The notes under the pieces are model-generated. The model saw nothing but the letters and a program-made list of their open reading frames with translations, was not told the DNA's origin and made no database searches. A stretch of 64,000 bases of DNA from Pyxicephalus adspersus (lineage: Eukaryota > Chordata > Amphibia > Anura > Pyxicephalidae): assembly GCF_032062135.1 (NCBI RefSeq), contig NC_092859.1, forward strand, positions 128,561,250 to 128,625,249. Reading direction: 5' to 3'. Of the stretch, positions 11,981 through 64,000 are shown piece after piece. A program made the translations under genes and the position numbers. The number at the start of each line of letters is the position of its first letter. Positions within the stretch are counted from its first letter, which is position 1.

Positions 11981-14184
11981 TAACAGACTTTGCTGCCTGG
12001 ATTACTCAGATAATAAACAACTCCCTGATTGCTGTTCTTATGTCTTAGGCTATGTACACACTTGCAATAAACGAACGATTGACGACCAATCGGCTGATAA
12101 TATTTAACAAAAAAAGTGCACAACAACTGACCAAAGAACGAGGAAAATCGCTGGAAAAGAACGACTGTCCCGGCGGATCTGATTGTGCACGTCACTTCCT
12201 GCATCGTTTAAACGATCTAGATTGTGTACATTATTGGTGGATTATATTTGAAAGATCGTATCATCATCGTATCAGAGAATTTTACATTATACGATCGTCC
12301 AAATTAATTGTGCAATAATAGCTAATCGGATGTCGATCGCTCGTTTTTCAACGACAACTATTGCACGTGTGTACGTAGCCTTATTGGTGGTGTGCTCCTC
12401 ATCTAATATTAATTCATTGCAGAAGGTGGTCAGTCAATACCCCAAAGTAAACCCAACCTGGCCCAAAACGTATTCAAGGAAATAGTGCTTAATTTTTTCT
12501 ACCTAGACCTGTTAAGAGTAAGCCCAATCCGTCGGTTCTTAGCCCCACCCCTTAAATTTAACTTTTATATACAGAACCTAAGTTGGTGGTAAGAGCTCTG
12601 GCATTTGACCGCTGAAAACACCTTAGACAACATGTCCTTTTAGTCTGCTGGCTTCCATGCTAATTCAGTGACTGCGATATTTCAAATTATTGATCTAAAA
12701 AAAAGTGTAAATGAGACCTACTGATCAGTATATTGAGTCTGTGCCTGGAACCTGAAGCTCATCAGGTTTTTATGTCTATCTAGTGCTAGTCCACACATAT
12801 TCCCTGACTCTTGGTTGCATACTTATGTGCTTTACAGTCTTTCGGATGGACTTCAGAGGTGTTTTTGGGAATACCTGACTCACTTGGCCATAGGGCTTAA
12901 AAGATTGTGTTCCAGAAACTGTAGATTGTTCAGTTTTTCCGATGTACTATTTTGTATCTTATATACCCTCATAATGATGAAAGAACGATGCCCTTTAAAA
13001 TTAACCTTATGTTTTAGAATGGTCAGTGCATCAAAAACTGATCTTTCCAGGTAATTAACTCATCTATTTCGACATCCATATCCAATAGTTTTTGTCTTGC
13101 TGTTATAGGGACAGGAAGTGTGGCTCTTCCAATGTCTATCCAAAAGTTAAAGTTGAACTTCAGTCTTTCTTTGAGTACTGCACATAGATAGGGAACCTCC
13201 GCCACACCCATGTGCCATGTTGGCCACCAAAAATTTTTGGGAAGGATGTTTTGGTTGTAGAAGAAGTTGTAGATTATTCCATGCACTCACTGAGTAGAGA
13301 CAACGGGTCGTTTTGTTCACACAGTATAGTATTCATTACACCTTGTAGGTCCAGTTCCTAAGAGACACAATTACACCACCATCATTCATTCCTCTCTCTG
13401 TCACTGTCTGAAGTCAATGTGTCACTGTCTGAAGTCGTTTCACATACAGTATAACGATGCAGTACATAAATAATGCTTATTTCACTGCACACTGTGCTTT
13501 CACACAGTTTATATTAGAAAATTCAAATTAAGTCAGATGGAGTTCTTCCTATTTTAGAGCACCATGTAACCCTTTACGCTCCATTCTTTCTAGTCTCTGG
13601 CCTGGTCATTTTACTCAATGGGTTTCAGTTTTTTTAATTATAGACGCTCCACGTCACCTTTGGTTGTTTATTGATGGCTAAGTGCCCTTTAGAGAAGTAG
13701 TAAAGTAGTGTTTTGGCTGATGGGATGGGCCGGCAGTATGTTTAACATAGCTGCCCTAAAAACTACAGTACCTTGCTGGCCCCTTCTGCCAGCCAAAGAA
13801 AAAAAAAAGATATGTAATTGAAATTGAAAGGTTTAATTTAAAAAACATATTTACCATGGGAAAGGGGAACCGGGTATAAGCAGATTAAACTTTAACTTTG
13901 TATAATATTAAGATTTGGCAAGAGTTGCTCTTTAATCTGTCTGGCTGTCATGTAATTCCTTCTTATAGTGAGAATTAAAATGTGCTGAAGGTTAGCAGAT
14001 CTGGTAAGCAGTAATTTCATAGAGAGCTTTCTGTAACCTTTCCAATTCTCAGTCAAATTCTTCAAGTGTGTGAAATAAACGTGTTTTTGTCCCTCAATAT
14101 GAGGTGTGAATCAAGTAAAAAGCATAGGATGGAAACCAAGGCTTGTGCATACACTGCTCTTCCTGCCATGCCCCTCGTGAATAC
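11981..14184 (+). repeat. Tandem segmental duplication, unit A
   Basis: Begins TAACAGACTTTGCTGCCTGG and ends CCCCTCGTGAATAC; unit B follows immediately with the same start and end. Shared landmarks include the MITE, TGCAGAAGGTGGTCAGTC, CCTTGCTGGCCCCTTCTGCC and GTTAGCAGATCTGGTAAGCA. Unit A lacks about 426 bp present in B (14851-15276) and differs around 13225-13440. No gene is recognised inside. Confidence 0.9.
12048..12380. mobile_element. Harbinger-like MITE 1 (in unit A)
   Basis: Termini GGCTATGTACACACTTGCAA and reverse complement GGCTACGTACACACGTGCAA, flanked by TTA on both sides (12045-12047, 12381-12383). The interior has GGCGGATCTGATTG and several CGATCGT-like CpG motifs. No open reading frame. 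Confidence 0.8.
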
Positions 14185-16741
14185 TAACAGACTTTGCTGC
14201 CTGGATTACTCAGATAATAAACAACTCCCTGATTGCTGTTCTTATGTCTTAGGCTATGTACACACTTGCAATAAACGAATGATTGACGACTGATCAGCTG
14301 ATAATCTTTAACAAAAAAAGTGCACAACGACTGACCAAAAGAACGAGGAAAATCGCTGGAAACGAACGACTGTCCCGGCGGATCTGATTGGGCACGTCAC
14401 TTCCTGCGTCGTTTAAACGATCCTATTTAGATTGTGTACATTATTGGTGGATTATATTTGAAAGATCGTATCATTACAGCATGGACAGAATTGTACATTA
14501 TACGATCGTCCAAATTAATCGTGCAATAATAGCTAATCAGACGTCAATCGCTCGTTTTTCAATGACTATTATTGCACATGTGTACGTAGCCTTATTGGCG
14601 GTGTGCTCCTCATCTAATATTAATTCATTGCAGTAGGTGGTCAGTCAATACCCTAAAGTAAATGCAACCTGGCCCAAAACGTATCCAAGAAAATAGTGCC
14701 TAATTTTTGGTACCTAGACCTGTTAAGAGTAAGCCCAATCCATCGGTTCTTAGCCCCACCCCTTTAATTTAACTTTTATATACAGAACCTAAGTTGGTCG
14801 TAGGAGCTCTGGCATTGGACTGCTAAAAACACCTTAGACAACATGTCCTTAAAGCTCCTAAAGGCCTAAACGTATTTGCCACTTATCTAATACTCATCCA
14901 GTGGACCCATAGTTTATTATTATTTCTAAATGTTTGTTATCTTCATTTATAATTAGTTTTGATTTTTAGGGTGAGGATGGGCACAGGATAATCTGACCTT
15001 TTGCATAATTTGCATAGAATATTCAGACTCCCATCAGGAACTCTGAATCTGATAAGTTTCTCGATGGAGGTGATGTAGGCAATGCACTTACGTCTGTTTA
15101 CCTAAGCCAGAGATGTTGGGCCAGTATTTTAGTACACTTCTGCTCTCAATGGTTCCAAAGCAAGCTTATCAACAACATCCCTGTGGACTTTTATCGGCCT
15201 GGCAAATGATTCTGGCTGTTTGCCAGAATTTTAGACCAGATCTGGCCAATGTGCTGATGTGTAATTCTGAAAATTGTAGTCTGCTGGCTTTCATGCTAAT
15301 CCAGTGACTTTGATATTTCAAGTTATTGATCTAAAAAAAAGTGTAAATGAGAATTTACTGATCAGTATATTGGGTCCGTGTCTGGAACCTGAAGCTCATC
15401 AGGTTTTTACGTCTATCTAGTGCTAGTCCACACATATTCCCTGACTCTTGGTTGCATACTTATGTGTGTCTTTCGGATGGACTTCAGAGGTGTTTTTGGG
15501 AATACCTGACTCACTTGGCCACAGGGCTTAACAGATTGTGTCCCAGAAACTGTAGACTGTTCGGTTTTTTCGATGTACTATTTTGTATCTTATATACCCT
15601 CATAATGATGAAAGAATGATGCCCTTTATAATTAACCTTATGTTTTAGAATTATTCTAATAAATGGTCAGTGCATCAAAAACTGATCTTTCCAGTTAATT
15701 AACTCATCTATTTCGATATCCATATCTAATAGTTTTTGTCTTGCTGGTATAGGGACAGGAAGTGTGGCACTTCCAATGTCTATCCAAAAGTTAAAGTTGA
15801 ACTTCAGTCTTTCTTTGAGTACTGTGGATACATAGGGAACCTCCACCACCCCCATGTGCCATGTTGGCCACCAATAATAGATGTTTTAGTTGTAGGAAAA
15901 ACATCCATTATTAGTGAAAAACCCCCCATCATTCATTCCTCTGTGGTCCATGCCATGATTATGTGAAATATGTCACTGTCTGAAGTCGTTTCACATACAG
16001 TATAATGATACAGTACTGAAATAATGCTGATTTCACTGCACACTGTGCTTTCACACAGTTTGTATTAAAAAATCTAAATTAAGACAGATGGAGATCTTCC
16101 TATTTAGAGCACTATGTAGCCCTTTACTCTCCATTCTTTACTGTCTCTGGCCTGGTCATTTTACTCAATGGATTTCAGTACTTTTAATTATAGACACTCC
16201 ACATCACCTTTGGTTGTTTATTGATGGCTAAGTGCCCTTTAGAGAAGTACTAAAGCAGTGTTTTGGCTGATGGGATGGGCCGGCAGTATGTTTAACATAG
16301 CTGCCTTAAAAACTACAGTACCTTGCTGGCCCCTTCTGCCAGCCAAAGAAAAAAAAAAGATATTTAATTGAAATTGAAAGGTTTTATTTAAAAAACATAT
16401 TTAACATGGGAAAGGGGAACCAGGTATAAGCAGATTAAACTTTAACTTTGTATATTATTAAGATTTGGCAAGAGTTGCTCTTTAATCTGTCTGGCTGTCG
16501 TGTAATTCCTTCTTATAGTGAGAATTAAAATGTGCTGAAGGTTAGCAGATCTGGTAAGCAGCAATTTCATATTAGAGAGCTTTCTGTAACCTTTCCAATT
16601 CTCAGTCGAATTCTTCAAGTGTGTGAAATAAAAGTGTTTTTGTTTCATCCCTCAATATGAGGTGTGAATCAAGTAAAAAGCATAGGATGGAAACCAAGGC
16701 TTGTGCATACACTGCTCTTCCTGCCATGCCCCTCGTGAATA
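14185..16741 (+). repeat. Tandem segmental duplication, unit B
   Basis: Second copy of 11981-14184. Some blocks are nearly identical (about two differences in 120 bp around 16260-16380 against 13690-13810); others are more diverged or carry indels. After GAATAC the sequence becomes unique (AAAAAACACTATAG). The weak antisense open frames at 13023-13286 and 15667-15855 are the same stretch in both copies and match nothing I know. Confidence 0.9.
14252..14591. mobile_element. Harbinger-like MITE 2 (in unit B)
   Basis: Same insertion as MITE 1, copied by the segmental duplication: identical flanks and TTA duplications (14249-14251, 14592-14594). So the insertion predates the duplication. Several differences between the two copies are CpG-to-TpG changes, e.g. 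CGAACG versus CGAATG. Confidence 0.8.
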
Positions 16742-16799
16742 CAAAAAACACTATAGTGATGCAGCACTTGAACTCCATCTGTTTACTGGATGATATACT

Positions 16800-17038
16800 A
16801 TATTAGTCTTTCTAAACCTTTCTAATATAGGGCAACTCTCGAAATAGGTTTCATGGAAGCCTTGCCAATATTTGTGATATGCCTTTTATATATTTTGGCC
16901 AGTGGGAAGATTGCCACCCTTATTGATACTCAAAAAAAAACATTGGTGTTAGTGTTAACTGACCCAAGAGGCACTAAGTACTCACTGCTCATGAAACCTA
17001 TAGGAACCTCTGGAGGGAACTCTAGTTAAAAAACACTA
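16800..17038 (-). mobile_element. hAT-like non-autonomous element, copy b
   Basis: Reverse-complement copy of the element at 11081-11322: ACTCATTGCTCATGAAACC-type and GGAACCTCTGGAGGGAACTC blocks and a terminal AAAACACT. The ends are eroded and I could not define a target duplication. Confidence 0.65.
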
Positions 17039-17606
17039 CTATAGATTTCTTATATCCATTTTTTTTTATTTACCTGATTTTCATATTTGTTTTTGACCAT
17101 AATAAAGAAATAGGGTATGTGCATAACCACTATACATTTATTGGCAGGGATGTTGGTTATGAGTCTCACAAAGGCTTTCTTTGAGTAGACCAGTGTCAGT
17201 GACCACTGTCAGTAGACCAGTGATAGCTTTACTGCTGTGAAATGTGTCATATATGTCTGACATTACCCATTCTCCAACACATCTGATTATGGCTGTCTGA
17301 GCACCCCAGGCACATTTTTTAAACCTTGTGACTCAGATCTGTGGGCTTATGACACATACCTCAGGGATAATATAGGAGAGTTGTATACATTTTGAAGAAT
17401 TTTGTTCAAAACAACTTCATGAGTTAATATAAAAAGAATTGGAATCTACATGGGCAGATATAGGAGAAAATGTACTGTTGGCAAGCGTGAAATGCAGAGG
17501 AAGAGAAGACATTAAAGTAAACTTGTCTCAGTGTACAATAGTTATTCTGTTCCAAAATATAAATCCAAGCACCTTGAGGTATCTGCACTCACAGCATTTG
17601 TATATA

Positions 17607-18252
17607 GGGTGTCCTAAAAGTCACTATACACTTTTAATGAATTTTAAAGAAATAAATAGGAAAAAATAGGAGTTTATTCATATTTTTAGCATCAGCAAAA
17701 GAGTCATTGCAGTTTTACTTGCTAGGCTTGCCATCATGTTCAAACGCCTTGAAGACCAGTTGTAAATCTCCACATGAGCACCCCAATTTTTGACAACTTT
17801 CAGCCACCTTCCGACACAAGCCTCTCCGACATTTTGCAGCATCTCTTCCCTGACCTTGCTGCAGGTCGTGCGGATACTTTCCTCAGGCTGTGACAGGTTA
17901 CAGGGCTTAGTGGCATACACCAGTTTTTGAACAACCTGAAGTCGGTACAGGTGGAGCTTTAATACTCTCTGAAGCATCTGCTGAATCGAGCTTTTGTTGA
18001 TGCTGACTTCCAGTGCAGCCCGCCAGATAGACTTTCCCTGGCTTTGTGCGAACACCTGCTCCAGGAGTTTAGTAGAAAAAAGGAAATGTGTAGTGACGTT
18101 TGGGACATCCACGTTTGGGTGGTGCGCCTTGCCAAAAAGGTTCCGGTAAAAACTTTTGCCATGTCCAAGCTCTTGGAGCAATGATATGCCCTTCTGCTGT
18201 TAGCGATGGCACCATGTACTTGTCTGACATTCCGGGTTGAAATATTTTGCAA
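17607..18252 (-). pseudogene. Internally deleted mariner-like transposase relic
   Basis: The right border GGGTGTCCTAAAAGTCACTA after a TA dinucleotide resembles mariner-family inverted termini. On the - strand, 18181-17678 encodes a fragment: AQSQGKSIWRAALEVSINKS followed by QQMLQRVLKL and LYRLQVVQKL resembles the N-terminal DNA-binding part of these transposases. It then passes directly to SIRTTCSKVREEMLQNV and GAHVEI, which resembles the C-terminus. The catalytic core between them is missing. No matching left terminus is visible, so the copy is truncated. Confidence 0.62.
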
Positions 18253-19388
18253 TGTTTGTTATAGAATATTTGATATTTATCTTACGTTACAGTTTCCAGA
18301 GTCCTTTTTTCCAGAATGCCAGACATAACTCTTCAGTTCTCCCCCAGAATAGTGACCTGTAGCCAGAGTAAGATCATTGTGATATTTGTTTAGAATATTA
18401 CCTATAATAAGTCTTAGGTTTGCAAAAACCGGCCTTATTGTTTATTTTTAAAATATTGTTTATAAAAATTTTCAATTTCTCTTTGACTACCATTATTTGC
18501 ATACTTGTTTGAGGTACGTTTTCAGGAGTCCAGCAATGGTAGCCCATGATTTCATGTGACAGGTGTACTTTAAGATGGAATTTTACCATTCATTACAAAA
18601 AATTACATTTTTTTTCTGACAGGTGTCGCATCTATTTATACAGTGACAGTGATTGCGGAAAGTGTGCATTGTAGAAAGGATACACACCAAGCCGTAAGGA
18701 GAATTCCCATTGAGCTATGGATGTGCCCTTATCACCTGATAATCACATGCTCTTCACTCATTCAGAAAACTGTTCTCAAAGCAGTCAAAACTGAATGATT
18801 GAACAAGTGGAAATAAAGTGGATCTTTGTTTAAGCAATAAATCACATAAGTGATGAAGGTTTTCCACGGCTAAGACTGGGTTTTCTGTTTTTCAATGACC
18901 TCATGAAACATTTTGTTGTGAAATTACTGCAGTTTTATCATTTGTCTGCCAGAGGTGATGGTACTATTGAGAAGCTGGGCCTAGCTCTGCCCACAAGTCT
19001 TGCATTGACTGCACAACGCTTGGTGTGCAGAAACATATACCAGGCATACATTATGCAATTTTCTTTCTGTGGTATTCTTGACTAATAATACAATCATGAT
19101 TATAATTATAAGGGAGATATCCCAAAAGAGGTAGATTGCATTTCTTACCATCTTGCCTTGGGATTTCTGTTTATTGCTCTCACGACACAGATGTTACCTA
19201 CATAAAAGGAGTGGAAGCATAGTACACAATCTTCTGCGCAGTCACTCATTTTTCTGATTTGATTTTTACATTACCATTACTGGTTACAGAGTCAATGATC
19301 GCATCGGGGAAGCTGTTAAACAATGTGTACACCCTGCCAAGAACTAGTATTGGGCACAATCTTTGATTATCTGTGGGCTAAGATCTTA

Positions 19389-19631
19389 GGCTACATACAC
19401 ACATAAGACTTTTGTTGTTGGAAAGTATTTTTTATGATCCTTTTCAAGAACAAAAGACTGAAATATGCATGAACAAGCGCTATACATAAAGTACCTTTCA
19501 ATGGAGAGGAGTGGGGGGAGAACGAGCGAGCGGCACCCTGCTAAGACGGATCCATGAAAGACGAGCGCTGTACACACGCCAGATTCTCGTCCGTGACTAG
19601 CCCTGAAAATCATCTGATGTGTGCACGTATC
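19389..19631. mobile_element. Harbinger-like MITE 3 (TCTCGTCC subtype)
   Basis: The left end GGCTACATACACACATAAGA follows TTA (19386-19388); the right end reads GATGTGTGCACGTATCC. The interior carries GATTCTCGTCCGTGACTAGC and a mirrored AACGAGCGAG-type segment as in the copies at 34111 and 50623. The right target site is eroded. Confidence 0.6.
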
Positions 19632-21219
19632 CCAAGTCCATAATGTAAATGGTATGCCTGCTTGATGCCTGAAGTAAGATGGTTCTGGCTGGCATGCTTG
19701 GGTGAAAAGAAGGGATTATGTTTTCAGGGGGAGTACTGTGCCAGTGTGGCTAAAATTTTATTTGTGTTATACAATTATAATGGTGATTTTTTATAGCTAT
19801 ACTTTTCCTGAGATTGGACATTGCAAGAGATGAATCTATACCTTGAATTGAATTGAAATAGCAGGCCTATACTAAACCAGTTCATTATATCCTTCCAAGG
19901 CTTGTAATTGTTTTCGAATAGCGTTCTGTTGTATCCATTGTTTAAACAAGGAGTGACAGAGCAACACCAAAATAATTATCTCCTAGTGTATGTTGAGGCC
20001 TGCTGCTCATTATGAGGCCTTGAACATCTGTCAGAGCATTGCACCAGGCCTGCAGGCAGTCACATCTCCATGGTGATTTTGTTCCTGCTACTCAAATTTA
20101 CTGTAATATATACTACAAATATTCCCTGTATTGTTACAAGTAATGTAATATAAATTGTGTATAAAGGATAAAAAAAAACAAAGCACTGTGCTATAATGTA
20201 TTTGTCATTGACTATTTTACATAATAGGTACACCCTGAGTTACACGTTTTATTGCATTCTCTTTTCTGTCTTTAATAATGAGAAAAAATCTGACTGTGTT
20301 AGGCTTAATCCCTAATGGCATTTAGGAAAAAATGCAACACCTTTTTTGGGAAACATACAATTTTTTTTGGCTCCAGACAGTTTGTCTAATGTAAAAAAGT
20401 TCAGATAGAAGCTCTGTTACTTAAACGGAAATGAGGCCTGGCTATAGACACATTTTTATAGACCGGGTCTCTGCTTTCACAGACCTCATCTGTTATCTTG
20501 TGCGCTAAAAATAAATAAAAGCTTTTTGTAATAAAAGCAATGGTGTGTGCTTTGTAAAGTATCAATGACTGGGTGAATGGGAGGGTGCATGTGTTCGGAA
20601 GTCAGATCAATGCCATTAGCTCATAGCGAAAACACAGATGTTCAGATGAAAGCACTGGTGAACTCTGCGTTGTGTTCACCAATATACACTAAAGAGAATT
20701 CTGCTAAACATGCAAATGTATTCATTCACCGCGGAAGTACCACTGGGAGAAATTTGCTAAATTAACAATGCAAATGCCCTGCGATTTTATCAGCTGGATA
20801 ATTATTCTTTAAGTTGTCTATTGGTGAAGATAGACATGAATATCAGAGGCTGAAAATGATCTGTGAACCATCCTTGGGGAGAGAAGGTGGGGGGGATGCA
20901 TTGTCTGCTATTAAGTGAAGTAATTGGTACATCTGAAAATAGCTGGATGTAATTTAACATAAAGTACATTTATGGGGTGGAGGAGATGTAGATTGCCCTG
21001 CAGTATAAAATAAGAATTACAAAGTGTTTCCTATATAATATATTTTTATGTCTGAGCAAATTGTAAAGTTTCATAAGGTAAAACTCTTTATTTGAATGTC
21101 CTCCTCACCATCCAAACAAATCACCAGGGTTAATATGAGTATCGGGTACCAGGTGATCAGTCAGTACCTAATAGTGAATGATGTGTCTATTCAAACAATG
21201 GTCTTGTATTTGTTTCAAT

Positions 21220-21301
21220 GGGCCTGATTTATTAAAGTTCTCCAAGGCTGGAGAGGATATACTTTCATCATTGAAGCTGGATGATCCAGCAAACCTGGAA
21301 T
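21220..21301 (+). repeat. Interspersed repeat, partner of 8382-8466
   Basis: GGGCCTGATTTATTAAAG, CCAAGGCTGGAGAGGATA, ACTTTCATCATTGAAGCTGG, GATCCAGCAAACCTGGAATC. Matches the reverse complement of 8382-8466 over most of its length. Family not assigned. Confidence 0.65.
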
Positions 21302-22112
21302 CACAAACAATGTATAGCAAGCATTGTAAAGGTCTGATAAGGTAGAGTTTAGTTTGCTTCAAGTGGGGTTTTCATTCTCATACTTATCTTTGAGAACCCA
21401 TAACCTCCTTGAGATAGTCTAAACAAGTCAAGTAGGAGATCAATTGTACCTGTCTATGAATAATGCTGCATACACATGTCAATAGAATTTGTTAATCTGT
21501 CACTGGAAACGATTATGAAATATTGTTTGTAGCGACAGTGATCTTAGCCTACAGAAAGATCTCAGAAGTATCTCAAACTGATATCTTCAACATAAACCCT
21601 AAGCCTGTCGACACAGACTAGATATATCTAGGCAATATATCTGTTACATAAAATGAAATGTATGTATGTATATACACTGTGTGTGTGTGTGTATATATAA
21701 ATATTGCAAATCTTTGTATGCATTTCTTTTATCTAGTTTGGAGACATCTGTAGCCTTTTCATTAGGAATATTTTAAAACTAAGAAATAACGGTGAAAAAC
21801 TTAACACATTTGTTCTCGCCTGGAGCTCTTTGACAAAGTGACAGTAAGATATGACTATTTTGTCTTGTGACAAATGCTTCTAAAGGGGAAATCTTTGTTT
21901 GCTTTATAATTGCTTATTGTACTTAAACATGTCATACAGAAAGCCGAGCTGTTTTAATTGTGTTTCTATGTTGGTTTATATAATGTATTTTATTGTTTAT
22001 GTACTAAGGGGTTCAAAGTTTTAGTGTAAATGTGATTTCTTTTCTCAAGTTAATCTCATTAGTTCCACTCCATGGTTTGCTTTTCCTTCCGCAGACACAG
22101 ACCTCTTCTGAA

Positions 22113-22472
22113 TCTATATATATAAAATTGGATGTATGTATGTGTGTGTATGTTCCACCATCACTTGAAAACGCATGGAGACATTTCAACCAAACTTGCT
22201 ATACATATGACTGAGACTCATGTGAGTGCACCGGTCATCTTTGTACAGCGCTGTGCTATATGTCAGAGCTATATTTGGATGTGTGTATGTGATCACTAGG
22301 AAACGCATTAACACATTTCGATCAAACTTGCTAGACATATGACTCTACTCATGTGAGTGCACTGCTGATCTTTGTACAGCGCTGTGCTCTTGTCAGAGCT
22401 ATATAATATATAGCTGTATAATTCAAGATTGTAATAAATAAATACCCGGGCAACTCCGGGTAATCAGCTTAG
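22113..22472 (+). mobile_element. Short non-autonomous Helitron
   Basis: Starts with TC after an A (TCTATATATATAAAATTGG). It ends in a GC hairpin (ACCCGG-GCAACT-CCGGGT, 22444-22461) followed about 10 bases later by CTTAG-T, close to the CTAG-T end of Helitrons. There are no terminal inverted repeats or target duplication, as expected for rolling-circle elements. The interior is two tandem copies of about 130-145 bp (22128-22271 and 22272-22403) sharing GTACAGCGCTGTGCT and CAAACTTGCTA-ACATATGAC. Confidence 0.75.
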
Positions 22473-22932
22473 TGTCTGTATAAATGTTACTGGTACTAGT
22501 AAGGATTGTGGCTTGCTATTTTGACACTATGGGGTCTACTTACTTGAAACATTCCCTGGTGGAGAATCTTCCAAGTTTTTTTTGTTTTAATGGTAATAAG
22601 CGATTATCCATCACGGAATGTTTTTGTGAATGAGTGCCTAAACTAAAAAAAAACACATAATACTTTTTTAACCAAGATTTTTTTTTTGGATATCATATTG
22701 GCTATCGTGTTTTAAATGGAATAAAGAAAACTTCAGATTTATATCACAGCTTCAGTGATTGCTAGATCACATTAGTATCTGATTCATACTAAAAGCAGAG
22801 TAATAAAATGTTTACATTCACCAAAAGATGCAGCTGAGTATTTCTGGTTTAGTTGATGACTTTGAAAGTGAAGACCTATTAATCAATCGTACATTTATTG
22901 TAATAAATAATCTTTATCCACTATTGTTTCAG
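22473..22932. other. End of intron 1
   Basis: AT-rich sequence leading into the exon 2 acceptor. A polypyrimidine-rich CCACTATTGTTTCAG precedes exon 2. No other feature is seen. Confidence 0.7.
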
Positions 22933-63973
<41,041 letters not shown>

Positions 63974-64000
63974 GTGGGTTGGGGTAAAATTAACAATCGG

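Larger units (their letters stand above)
17039..22112. other. Intron 1 with mariner relic, MITE and repeats; no gene
   Basis: Contains the mariner relic (17607-18252), a Harbinger-like MITE (19389-19631), the inverted repeat partner at 21220-21301, a possible degenerate MITE near 21464-21620 (CTGCATACACATGTCAATAG) and a TATG/GT microsatellite at about 21657-21700. The remaining stretches, including 18260-19380 and 19640-21210, show nothing I can identify. Confidence 0.6.

Noticed and set aside
11470..12204. Open frames of 180-244 codons on both strands
   Set aside because: They run through the N gap; the flanking ends show no protein similarity.
13023..13286. Antisense open frame repeated at 15667-15855
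   Set aside because: The recurrence is explained by the segmental duplication; no protein family is recognised and the second copy is shorter.
22828..22932. ATG-initiated extension upstream of exon 2
   Set aside because: The added residues do not resemble the myosin V N-terminus, and a good acceptor (tttcag) precedes 22933.

Overview
This is vertebrate nuclear DNA, about two thirds of it part of one protein-coding gene on the + strand. The gene is a class V unconventional myosin, and the residues fit MYO5A better than MYO5B or MYO5C. Twenty-three coding exons (numbered 2-24 by comparison with the mammalian gene) lie between 22933 and 63973. Joined, they give 3273 nt, exactly 1091 codons, with compatible phase at every junction and no stop or frameshift. 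They encode the motor from just after the N-terminus, the converter, all six IQ motifs and the start of the coiled coil. Exon 1 (about nine codons plus 5'UTR in mammals) and the rest of the tail are not in the window; no CpG-island-like promoter is visible.

The host is probably a frog. The protein is tetrapod-like but clearly not mammalian. The introns hold an L2-type LINE, many short TA-rich and CpG-rich MITEs, hAT-like and Tc1/mariner remnants and a Helitron. This mix suits an anuran genome, but the species is an inference I cannot confirm.

Layout: 1-22932 is intron 1 (partial) with no gene. It contains a 27-bp minisatellite (about 4500-5300), a 446-N assembly gap (11535-11980) whose right edge coincides with the start of a tandem segmental duplication (11981-14184 and 14185-16741), a mariner relic (17607-18252) and a short Helitron (22113-22472). 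22933-33419 carries exons 2-5; intron 4 holds an antisense L2 element with a nearly intact reverse transcriptase. Intron 5 (33420-41271) is the largest complete intron. It carries two Harbinger-like MITEs and a sense-oriented, intronless, broken copy of a multi-copy C-x-x-C protein family. 41272-63973 carries exons 6-24 with mostly short introns containing MITEs and microsatellites.

At least nine short elements share terminal GGCTACGTACACAC-like or GGCTAGGTTCA-like inverted repeats. Eight have at least one TAA or TTA at their borders, seven of them matching on both sides, which is the target-site pattern of PIF/Harbinger transposons. They are the clearest coherent non-genic signal here. I found no operon, CRISPR array, structured RNA gene or undescribed multi-gene system.
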